Shown here one piece after another: positions 1-5,438 of a DNA stretch of 5,438 bases. A model generated the notes under the pieces. It saw only the letters and a program-made list of their open reading frames with translations. It searched no databases and was not told where the DNA came from. Every line of letters starts with the position of its first letter. Within the stretch, counting starts at the first letter, position 1. The DNA lies in NCBI GenBank assembly GCA_045537495.1, contig JAZSPN010000123.1, positions 1-5,438 of the forward strand, given 5' to 3'. This DNA comes from UBA1425 sp045537495 (GTDB lineage: Bacteria; Bacillota; Clostridia; Oscillospirales; Acutalibacteraceae). Made by a program: the position numbers and the translations under genes.

Positions 1-44
1 GCCGCAGCATTGTTACCGTCCATAGTCTTTTTCTTTCTTGCCAT
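1..44 (-). CDS. nifJ: Pyruvate:ferredoxin (flavodoxin) oxidoreductase, N-terminal fragment
   Basis: Only the first 14 codons are in the window; the gene runs off the left edge on the minus strand. The peptide reads MARKKKTMDGNNAA. It closely resembles the usual start of the large single-chain pyruvate:ferredoxin oxidoreductases (M-A-x-K-x-K-T-M-D-G-N-x-A-A), where the TMDGN segment begins the pyruvate/thiamine-diphosphate-binding alpha-type domain. Family members are about 1,170-1,200 residues, cytosolic, and oxidise pyruvate to acetyl-CoA and CO2 while reducing ferredoxin or flavodoxin, a central step in anaerobic metabolism. I chose the ATG at 44-42 because an AGAAAGGA-type ribosome site lies about 11 bases upstream (56-63). 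An in-frame ATG at 56-54 would add MNSL but would overlap that site. The identification rests on a very short but distinctive peptide; 2-oxoacid oxidoreductases of related specificity start similarly. Confidence 0.75.
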   Translation of the reverse strand, partial: MARKKKTMDGNNAA

Positions 45-80
45 TAACGAATTCATCCTTTCTCGTTCAAAGATATCTAT

Positions 81-107
81 TACAATAAAAATTGTACGAA
101 TTGTACC
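81..107. repeat. ATTGTA repeat cluster at the nifJ start site (possible operator)
   Basis: TACAAT (81-86) and ATTGTA (91-96) form a perfect 6-bp inverted repeat around AAAA. AATTGTACG (90-98) and AATTGTACC (99-107) are adjacent 9-bp direct repeats differing only at the last base. The motif ATTGTA therefore occurs three times within 27 bases, once inverted. The cluster runs from about +1 to +28 relative to the predicted nifJ start, a place where a bound protein would block transcription. It does not fit the usual Rex operator (TTGTTAA-N4-TTAACAA), and I cannot assign a regulator. AT-rich DNA can give short repeats by chance. Confidence 0.4.
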
Positions 108-114
108 GATTGAC

Positions 115-143
115 ATTTTAGCACATTTAATTTGCAATGTAAA
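115..143 (-). promoter_or_regulatory. Vegetative (sigma-A type) promoter for nifJ
   Basis: On the minus strand, TTTACA (143-138, five of six bases of the -35 consensus) is followed by a 17-base spacer and TAAAAT (120-115, five of six of the -10 consensus). A TG dinucleotide one base before the -10 box gives an extended -10. Transcription would start near 108, leaving a leader of roughly 60 bases before the ATG at 44. Position, spacing and orientation all suit a strong housekeeping promoter for nifJ. The start site is inferred, not measured. Confidence 0.6.
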
Positions 144-262
144 GAGATGTACCGCGAAATTATGACGAATTTTTAATGGCAAATTTAAAAAATTTTGTTA
201 TTGAAGATAAAAACTGACCTTTTCACATAATAATTACTATTACAAGAGAAAGGTATGAGTTA

Positions 263-1060
263 ATGTTTGCGGTTATCGAGGTAAACAGAAAAGACAAGTC
301 CGTATTTCGGAAATTAATTTCATCACTTAGCTGCAGTCAGCCTGAACTGATAAAGGTTGCGGTGAAAAGTGGTGCTCCGTATTTTATAATCAGAGTTTCG
401 GGTTCAAAGAAAATTCCGTGGGATGATATAACATACATGGTTGGCAGATGCTCATCTAACTTGCTTATCGGCAAGGAAACGAAGGTGCCGGACGAGTTAA
501 AGAAGAGGTGCTTTTCGCCGAAACTGTTACCGCTGTTGATGCTGTCAAACACGGCAACGGATATGTTGAAAGGATCGGCAAAAAAGCTGAATGTCGGAAT
601 TGTCGATCCGTTCGCCGTACTTAACACGAGGATTTACGAATATGCAGACTTTTCATCGAACATCACCGTTGTTACGAAAAAAACATCGGATTATATCGGA
701 ATTTGTGAAGAGTTGACGGATTGCTTCGGCATCGGCGCTTCGGTTACTGAAAATATTGACAGAATAAAAAACTGCGATATTGTCATTAGCGAAAAAGGTG
801 TTGAAGCTGAAATTTGCTTTTGTATCAGAGGTAACGGGAGTAAAAACTGTTTTGAATTCTTTGACTTCATGTTACCGCCCGTATATGAGCAAAAAATCCC
901 GAACGGTATAGACAGAGAGGATTTTGCGGGGGCGCTGTATGAACTTTGCGGTGTGCGAAGAATATCTGAGCTGAAATTCAAAAAAGTAAAACTGGGTGAA
1001 AATGTGTTTTTTGTTGATGAAATAAAAAACAGGTCGGTTATTCTTCCGACCTGTCATTGA
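263..1060 (+). CDS. Uncharacterised 265-residue cytosolic protein
   Basis: I do not recognise this protein. The ATG at 263 follows a GAGAAAGG ribosome site (246-253) by 9 bases, and the frame stays open to a TGA at 1058-1060. There is no signal peptide or membrane segment, so it is probably cytosolic. It has 11 cysteines, not arranged as a clear metal-binding motif. Residues about 109-178 alternate short hydrophobic strands with a helix (LNVGIVDP, NITVVTKK, a helix near 143-155, GASVTEN, CDIVISEKG). This resembles part of a Rossmann-like alpha/beta fold but has no GxGxxG loop, so nucleotide binding is doubtful. The C-terminal part has a distinctive stretch near 204-230 (LPPVYEQ, then GALYELCG). 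It is transcribed away from nifJ and toward fkp, ending one base short of the fkp stop. No convincing promoter was seen; TTGAAG (201-206) with CATAAT (226-231) has a 19-base spacer. It looks like a real gene; the function is unknown. Confidence 0.8.
   Translation: MFAVIEVNRKDKSVFRKLISSLSCSQPELIKVAVKSGAPYFIIRVSGSKKIPWDDITYMVGRCSSNLLIGKETKVPDELKKRCFSPKLLPLLMLSNTATDMLKGSAKKLNVGIVDPFAVLNTRIYEYADFSSNITVVTKKTSDYIGICEELTDCFGIGASVTENIDRIKNCDIVISEKGVEAEICFCIRGNGSKNCFEFFDFMLPPVYEQKIPNGIDREDFAGALYELCGVRRISELKFKKVKLGENVFFVDEIKNRSVILPTCH
1021..1054 (-). terminator. Intrinsic terminator of fkp, inside the 3' end of the convergent gene
   Basis: A perfect 9-bp stem, ACAGGTCGG (1029-1037) with CCGACCTGT (1046-1054), encloses an 8-base loop. 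Read on the minus strand, the stem is followed directly by TTTTTATT (1028-1021), the usual U-rich tail of a Rho-independent terminator. On the plus strand no T-run follows the stem, so termination works for the minus-strand fkp transcript. The stem begins only 7 bases after the fkp stop codon. The same bases encode the final residues (around NRSVILPT) of the plus-strand 265-residue protein. Confidence 0.88.
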
Positions 1061-1061
1061 A

Positions 1062-4055
1062 TTATACAAAGTCTGACTCCCAGACATCGACATTGCTGCC
1101 CCGAAACTCTGTTTTAAGCCTTAGGCGAAGAGCTTTCTTTGAAACACCTTTTTTCAGAATTATTAAAAGAAATCCTCCGCCGCCGGCACCGGCAATGTAA
1201 CGTGAATCGATAAGATCTTCGCACGAGAGAAGAATCTGATCAATACACTCGTTGGTCGTATTCGGATTAATCCGTTTTGATAACGACCAGTGAATATTCA
1301 TAAGCTCGGCGAACTCATCGAAGTTACCTGAACTGAGATGATGTGCCATATTTTTTGTGACGGTCTGAATTTCCGAAAGTGCAGAAACCACTTCTTCGTT
1401 TGCACTTATATATCTCAAAACAACATCACGAAGCAGATTTCTTGCAAGCCTTCGCTGTCCCGTGTACACGAGAACGAATCTCTCGGACAGCTCCCGCATA
1501 ACGGGTTTCGGTATTTCGACATTTTCAACATTGATTTTCTGAGGACGTCCCGGAGCTGTCGTTATAAGCTTGAAGCCGCCGTTAAGACCGCCTACCTGAT
1601 CCTGCCATCCTCCGCCGGTGCTCATAAGTTGTTCTGTACCGAGAACGACGGAATAAATGTCATCGTCGGATTTTTCCGTGCCGAAGAAACGGTAAAGCCC
1701 CTTAATGCAGGCGGCGGCGAGAATACTGCTTGTACCGAGTCCCGAGCCTTTCGGAACACCTATCACTTCCGTTGAGAGATAAATTCCTCCTCCGATGCGT
1801 TTCAGTGTATCGGTAAGTGACTCACCGTTATCTGACCGACTTATTACGCCGACGGAAATGAGTGCTGCCTTGTGGAGGGTAAACGGATCATAGGGGTTGC
1901 GACAGTCACGTATTTCATCGGAATCCGTAAATATTCCGTGAACTCCGATGTCCTGACTTTCAAACTCAACATGGAAATCTTTCAGTCGTTTTACGCGGAT
2001 ATGAACGGGAAGCTTTCCGTTGATGCTTATTGCCGTATTAAATACTGTACCGCCGTTTTCGAAACAATAGGGGGGAGTGTCACTCCAACAACCGCCCCAC
2101 GTTACGCGCAGGGGGAGAAAAACTTCCACGCTGTCCGTTGCAATTTTTCTGTGTGAAACGTCAGATACCTTTTCTATTGTTTCACTGATGACCATGTCAC
2201 TTACACAGTTAAAGCATTTTTCTTCAACATCGTCATAACTCAAATTTTTGTAAATGACCTTTCCGCTCCTCAGATAACGAGAAACGGCATTGTAAATCCG
2301 CATGGCGACAGAATACTCCGACTCTTCGGCGACGGAAAGGAGAGTATCAATTACCGCTTCTGTATTATAATTGTCGTTTAAAAGTTCGAGTGCATCGTCG
2401 CAATTTGCACCCGAAAGAAGCTTTCCGATAAAAGTTTCAGACAGTATTTTCACCCGAAGAGCTTCCTGCCAATCGAGGCAGAAAGATATATCTGCATTTC
2501 TGTTTCCGTCGCAAAGACTTACTTTTTCAAAAGAGTCAAATTCTTCTCTTGAAAGACCGCCGCTGTACATCCGAAGAGAAAACGAAGCGGCCTGAGAAAG
2601 TGAATCACAGACAGCGTATAGCTTCGCATTCCATAAATCCTGTTCGGTGTTGATTCCCAGTGACTTACAAACGGAAAAAAGTGTTGTGTAGGAAATTTTT
2701 TCTTTCGGATTATCGTTCAGTCCGTAAATAAATACAGCAAACCTGCCGTCATTCAGTTTCTGACTGTAAATGACGGTTTTATTCGGTATGGTTATGCTGT
2801 TTATACGGATGTTGGAAACTATCGAATATTCACCGATCTCACAGTTTACAAGGTGACTGTTTTCGATGTATGAGCTTTTGCCGATTTCTGTATTGCCCTC
2901 GATCAGTGAATTGTACAGAGAACAATCACGCGGAATTTCTTCGAATGACCTGATTTTTCGTTTCCAATCGAGAAATTGATAATCGTTGTTTTTGTCGGAA
3001 AAAAGAGAAAGTAACTCTCGGGTAGTGCCGAAATGAATGAATTTCGCAGGTGACAGACGTATGATCTTTAAGGAAAACGAACTAATTGCATTCCATATCT
3101 CGGTTCTGCAAGAAAGAAGCTCCGGGGTGTAGTCGCCCTCGGGCTTTTCTTTAAGATAGTCGGACAGTGTTGAATCGGAAGCGAGCGGATATAAAAAATC
3201 GCCGTAAAAGCTTATTCCGGCTTTTTCGCTGACAAACTTATTGAATTTGTCTTCATCCGTTACTCCGTCGGTTGATATGAGGGAAAAGAGTGCGTCGAGA
3301 AGCTTTTTGTCGATAAGAATCGCACCCGTGTCGAGGTCAACAGCGTCCGATTCATCGACTGCTCCTTCGGATTTTAATTCTTCCTCACTTAATTTGTGCA
3401 AAAACTTTTTTACGTTTTCGCCGTTATCGCTCAGAAAAACTCCGTGATTTTTACCGATTGACACCGATTCTTTAACAGATAATGCCGCAGCAGAGCTGAG
3501 CTGAGTGTCAATTTGAAGCGGATTAAAAAGGAGTTGAATATCACCTGAAAGGACAAGCATGCCTTCCTTAAATCTGCAAGGAACACCGGACATACTTATA
3601 ATGATCTCGTCGAAGAGCGTTGACGGCATCCCGTTCGGAAGCTCGTGCGGAACGGGTGAAAACAGCTTTCCGATCGAAGAATACTGAGGTATTCGTTTAC
3701 TGTCGCCTCCCGAATGAATAACAAGTACACGTTTATTTTCGAACATTGAACTACCGCAGCAACTGTTTATGTATTTCAACACATTAAAGGTTGCGCCGCC
3801 CGATCCTACACGCTTACCGTCGGGATCAGACAAAACGGTAAAGACGGTTTTCGAGGGAAGAAGTCCCCGATTAATGCGTTTATTTATCTGAAAACGAAAG
3901 GCTTCCGCCTGAATATCGTTTGAAGCGGTAAGGATAACAAAATCCCAGTTAATAAAGCCTGCCTTGGTAAGGCTTTTCTGATAGTTTTCCCACGCATCAA
4001 GATATGCTTGCTGTAAAAACAGATTTCGGGTTCTGTTAAAATTATTGTTTTCCAA
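1062..4055 (-). CDS. fkp: Bifunctional L-fucokinase / L-fucose-1-phosphate guanylyltransferase
   Basis: This fused fucose salvage enzyme would phosphorylate L-fucose with ATP, then join fucose-1-phosphate to GTP to give GDP-L-fucose, the donor for fucosylated surface glycans. From the TTG start it has 997 residues, near Bacteroides Fkp (about 950) and plant FKGP (about 1,055). Residues 77-89 (DPDGKRVGSGGAT) and 114-136 (HSGGDSKRIP, then IGKLFSPVP) match the nucleotide-binding motifs of fucose-1-phosphate guanylyltransferases. Residues about 378-430 show hexapeptide-like repeats typical of a left-handed beta-helix, and LWNAKLY near 474 is family-like. The C-terminal GHMP kinase has motif 1 at 650-662 (RVTWGGCWSDTPP), the ATP loop at 766-777 (GVPKGSGLGTSS), GGGWQDQVGG at 814-823 and motif 3 at 955-961 (AGAGGGG). 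All key motifs look intact. TTG at 4055 is chosen for its GGAGG site. It is monocistronic within the window. Sugar specificity is inferred from family; a related 6-deoxy or heptose substrate is possible. Confidence 0.9.
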   Translation of the reverse strand: MENNNFNRTRNLFLQQAYLDAWENYQKSLTKAGFINWDFVILTASNDIQAEAFRFQINKRINRGLLPSKTVFTVLSDPDGKRVGSGGATFNVLKYINSCCGSSMFENKRVLVIHSGGDSKRIPQYSSIGKLFSPVPHELPNGMPSTLFDEIIISMSGVPCRFKEGMLVLSGDIQLLFNPLQIDTQLSSAAALSVKESVSIGKNHGVFLSDNGENVKKFLHKLSEEELKSEGAVDESDAVDLDTGAILIDKKLLDALFSLISTDGVTDEDKFNKFVSEKAGISFYGDFLYPLASDSTLSDYLKEKPEGDYTPELLSCRTEIWNAISSFSLKIIRLSPAKFIHFGTTRELLSLFSDKNNDYQFLDWKRKIRSFEEIPRDCSLYNSLIEGNTEIGKSSYIENSHLVNCEIGEYSIVSNIRINSITIPNKTVIYSQKLNDGRFAVFIYGLNDNPKEKISYTTLFSVCKSLGINTEQDLWNAKLYAVCDSLSQAASFSLRMYSGGLSREEFDSFEKVSLCDGNRNADISFCLDWQEALRVKILSETFIGKLLSGANCDDALELLNDNYNTEAVIDTLLSVAEESEYSVAMRIYNAVSRYLRSGKVIYKNLSYDDVEEKCFNCVSDMVISETIEKVSDVSHRKIATDSVEVFLPLRVTWGGCWSDTPPYCFENGGTVFNTAISINGKLPVHIRVKRLKDFHVEFESQDIGVHGIFTDSDEIRDCRNPYDPFTLHKAALISVGVISRSDNGESLTDTLKRIGGGIYLSTEVIGVPKGSGLGTSSILAAACIKGLYRFFGTEKSDDDIYSVVLGTEQLMSTGGGWQDQVGGLNGGFKLITTAPGRPQKINVENVEIPKPVMRELSERFVLVYTGQRRLARNLLRDVVLRYISANEEVVSALSEIQTVTKNMAHHLSSGNFDEFAELMNIHWSLSKRINPNTTNECIDQILLSCEDLIDSRYIAGAGGGGFLLIILKKGVSKKALRLRLKTEFRGSNVDVWESDFV

Positions 4056-4068
4056 CAAATACACCTCC
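4053..4068 (-). promoter_or_regulatory. Ribosome binding site and TTG start of fkp
   Basis: On the minus strand, GGAGG (4068-4064) lies 8 bases before TTG (4055-4053), an ideal distance. The TTG one codon upstream (4058) would leave only 5 bases. The reading frame stays open to an ATG at 4133, and another ATG lies at 4088, but neither has a convincing site of its own. The 4133 ATG also lies upstream of the predicted promoter, so it would not be in the transcript. The 26 extra residues of the longer frame are therefore probably not translated. Confidence 0.8.
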
Positions 4069-4101
4069 ACACGATCAGAACAGGTCATCAGTCTAAAAAT
4101 T

Positions 4102-4130
4102 ATTATTGCATAAATTTTAAAAGAAATCAA
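4102..4130 (-). promoter_or_regulatory. Possible vegetative promoter for fkp
   Basis: On the minus strand, TTGATT (4130-4125, four of six -35 bases) is followed after exactly 17 bases by AATAAT (4107-4102, five of six -10 bases). Transcription would start near 4095, giving a leader of about 40 bases before the TTG start at 4055. The surrounding DNA is very AT-rich, which makes chance matches more likely. I saw no clear operator that would point to control by fucose. Confidence 0.45.
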
Positions 4131-4201
4131 CAATTTGTCTTAATAACCTTCAAGCATATTTGTTCTTTGCTCTTTTTTACTTTTAAATTTATTTTTACCT
4201 T

Positions 4202-4230
4202 AAATATTTTTTGCTCGAGAGGTCAAATTA
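4202..4230 (+). promoter_or_regulatory. Possible forespore (sigma-F/sigma-G) promoter for spoIVB
   Basis: The sequence GGTCAAATTA (4221-4230) fits the sigma-F -10 pattern GGnnAnAnTR, and its CAAATTA part (4224-4230) matches six of seven positions of the sigma-G -10 pattern CATWHTA. AAATA (4202-4206) matches four of five positions of the sigma-G -35 pattern and sits 17 bases upstream. Transcription would start around 4237, about 27 bases before the ATG at 4264. In Bacillus subtilis spoIVB is known to be transcribed in the forespore by sigma-G and weakly by sigma-F, so a promoter of this type is expected here. The match is good but short. Confidence 0.4.
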
Positions 4231-4263
4231 TTAAGGCGATCGCATCTGAAACGGAGGTGAATT

Positions 4264-5438
4264 ATGAAAAAAACAATTAAGTCTTTTTGTACACTTCTTT
4301 CGTGTGTCTGTATTTTACTTTTTGCCGCTGTAATTTACAGTGATACTGTTATTCCCGATCGAATTTATGTCGTAGACAACAGTGAATCTTTTTACTCCTC
4401 TTTAAAATCCGTATATACAATAAAGAGTGTAAGTCTTAATCAGGCAGGCTCTAAATATGACTTAAAACTTCTTAACAGTATTTACGTTAAAGAGGTTGAC
4501 ATCACGAATACTCAAAGAGAGTATGTCACGCCTCTGGGCAGTGCGTTCGGCATCAAAATGTATACCGACGGAGTAATGGTTGTCAGAATCGATGAAGTGG
4601 TCGGGTTAAACGGCACCGTTTCGCCGGCTGAACGTGCCGGCATACGTGAAGGTGACTCCATTATAGAAATCAACGGTAAAAAGGTGAATTCGAATAAAGA
4701 AACCGCGGATCTGTTTGCGTCAAGTGAAGGAAAGCCTCTTCGACTGACAATAAAAAGAGGTGAAAGCACGTTTGACACAGTTTTATATGCCGAGTTTTCC
4801 GCTTCGGAAAAAAAGTACAGAGCCGGTATTTGGGTACGGGACAGCTCTGCCGGCATCGGCACACTGACTTTTTACGACAGTGACAGCGGCATTTTCTGCG
4901 GGCTCGGACATGCCGTCTGTGACATCGACACAGGGCAGATACTTTCTTTGTCCGACGGTGAGGCTGTCAACACCGTGATTAAGGGGAGTTATAAAGGAAA
5001 ACCGGGTAATCCCGGTGAGCTTTGCGGTATATTCGGGAATATTTCTTTAGGAAAAATAATTAAAAATACAAAATCAGGTGTATACGGAATTTCTGACAGC
5101 ATAACATCGACCTTTGACGAAATTCCCGTTGCCATGCACTACGAAGTAAAAGAAGGAGATGCTTATATTATTTCCGAAATCAACGGCGAAGGCCCGCAGA
5201 AATTTGATGCAAGAATCATAAAAACTTTCGGGAACGGCAACGGTCAGGAGAAAAATCTTGTGCTGGAAATTACGGATGAAACTTTAATCTCCGAAACGGG
5301 AGGAATAGTTCAGGGTATGAGCGGCTCACCCATTATTCAAAACGGTATGCTTGCAGGTGCGGTAACTCACGTGCTGATAAACGATCCGACACGAGGCTAC
5401 GGTATCTATGCCGAAAATATGCTGAATTCAGCAGAATA
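4264..5438 (+). CDS. spoIVB: SpoIVB sporulation serine peptidase (family S55), 3' end cut by the window
   Basis: SpoIVB is secreted from the forespore into the space between the two membranes, where it cleaves SpoIVFA. This releases the SpoIVFB protease, which activates pro-sigma-K in the mother cell. The ATG follows a strong GGAGGTGA site (4253-4260). Residues 7-25 are a hydrophobic membrane anchor or signal segment. Residues about 95-170 form a PDZ domain, with the typical AGIREGDSIIEINGKKV at 125-141. The peptidase domain follows from about 188 (AGIWVRDSSAGIGTLTFYD). The likely triad is His216 (GLGHAV), Asp338 (ITDET) and Ser353 (GMSGSP). The 15-residue Asp-Ser spacing equals that of B. 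subtilis Asp363-Ser378. AVTHVLINDP-x-x-GYGIYAENML near 369-387 is the conserved C-terminal signature. The window holds 391 codons plus TA, probably a nearly complete gene (B. subtilis: 426 residues). spo0A often follows spoIVB; recN, often upstream, is absent here. Confidence 0.96.
   Translation, partial: MKKTIKSFCTLLSCVCILLFAAVIYSDTVIPDRIYVVDNSESFYSSLKSVYTIKSVSLNQAGSKYDLKLLNSIYVKEVDITNTQREYVTPLGSAFGIKMYTDGVMVVRIDEVVGLNGTVSPAERAGIREGDSIIEINGKKVNSNKETADLFASSEGKPLRLTIKRGESTFDTVLYAEFSASEKKYRAGIWVRDSSAGIGTLTFYDSDSGIFCGLGHAVCDIDTGQILSLSDGEAVNTVIKGSYKGKPGNPGELCGIFGNISLGKIIKNTKSGVYGISDSITSTFDEIPVAMHYEVKEGDAYIISEINGEGPQKFDARIIKTFGNGNGQEKNLVLEITDETLISETGGIVQGMSGSPIIQNGMLAGAVTHVLINDPTRGYGIYAENMLNSAE

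Noticed and set aside
226..232. CATAATA upstream of the 265-residue gene as a sigma-G -10 box.
   Set aside because: The -10 match is good, but no acceptable -35 element lies 17-18 bases upstream, and such motifs are common in AT-rich DNA.
337..1093. Minus-strand open frames opposite the 265-residue gene (337-627, 691-981, 872-1093).
   Set aside because: They lack convincing ribosome sites and overlap a plus-strand gene with a good start; one also crosses the fkp terminator and the fkp stop.
1338..1775. A 145-codon open frame on the plus strand opposite fkp.
   Set aside because: It lies wholly within the GHMP kinase coding region on the other strand, has no recognisable domain or good ribosome site, and is explained as a shadow of fkp. 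The same holds for the plus-strand frames at 1872-2156, 2371-2595 and 3241-3447.
4056..4133. A 26-residue N-terminal extension of fkp starting at the ATG at 4133.
   Set aside because: The GGAGG site at 4068-4064 serves the TTG at 4055, and a plausible promoter lies at 4102-4130, so the upstream ATG would not be transcribed from it. The extension has no family-like sequence.
4159..4213. T-rich tract between fkp and spoIVB as a terminator.
   Set aside because: No stable GC-containing stem precedes the T-runs, and a divergent intergenic region needs no terminator.
4236..4243. The palindrome GCGATCGC upstream of spoIVB.
   Set aside because: A single 8-bp palindrome near the ribosome site has no partner sites and no clear link to a known operator; chance is sufficient.
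4512..4862. Minus-strand open frames opposite spoIVB (4512-4862 and 4670-4864).
   Set aside because: They are antisense to the conserved PDZ region of spoIVB and show no independent coding features.

Overview
The window looks like chromosomal DNA of an anaerobic, spore-forming, moderately AT-rich Firmicute, most likely a gut-type clostridium (Oscillospiraceae/Ruminococcaceae-like). Three things suggest this: a SpoIVB sporulation protease, the first codons of a pyruvate:ferredoxin oxidoreductase, and strong GGAGG-type ribosome binding sites with AT-rich intergenic DNA. No insertion sequence, CRISPR array, tRNA or rRNA gene was found.

Layout, left to right. Positions 1-44 (minus) hold the first 14 codons of a nifJ-like gene. 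Positions 45-262 form a divergent intergenic region with a good vegetative promoter for nifJ and a cluster of ATTGTA repeats at its start site. Positions 263-1060 (plus) encode a 265-residue cytosolic protein that I do not recognise. Positions 1062-4055 (minus) encode a 997-residue fused fucose salvage enzyme, a fucose-1-phosphate guanylyltransferase followed by an L-fucokinase (Fkp type). Its stop codon lies one base from the stop codon of the unknown gene, and its intrinsic terminator lies inside the last codons of that gene. Positions 4056-4263 are a second divergent intergenic region with a vegetative-type promoter for fkp and a possible forespore sigma promoter for spoIVB. Positions 4264-5438 (plus) encode SpoIVB, cut by the window edge probably inside its stop codon.

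The genes do not form one operon: each is transcribed alone or with partners outside the window. NifJ belongs to anaerobic pyruvate metabolism, Fkp would make GDP-L-fucose from free fucose for surface glycans, and SpoIVB would signal from forespore to mother cell during sporulation. The least explained item is the 265-residue protein. I see no convincing evidence for a new multi-gene system here.
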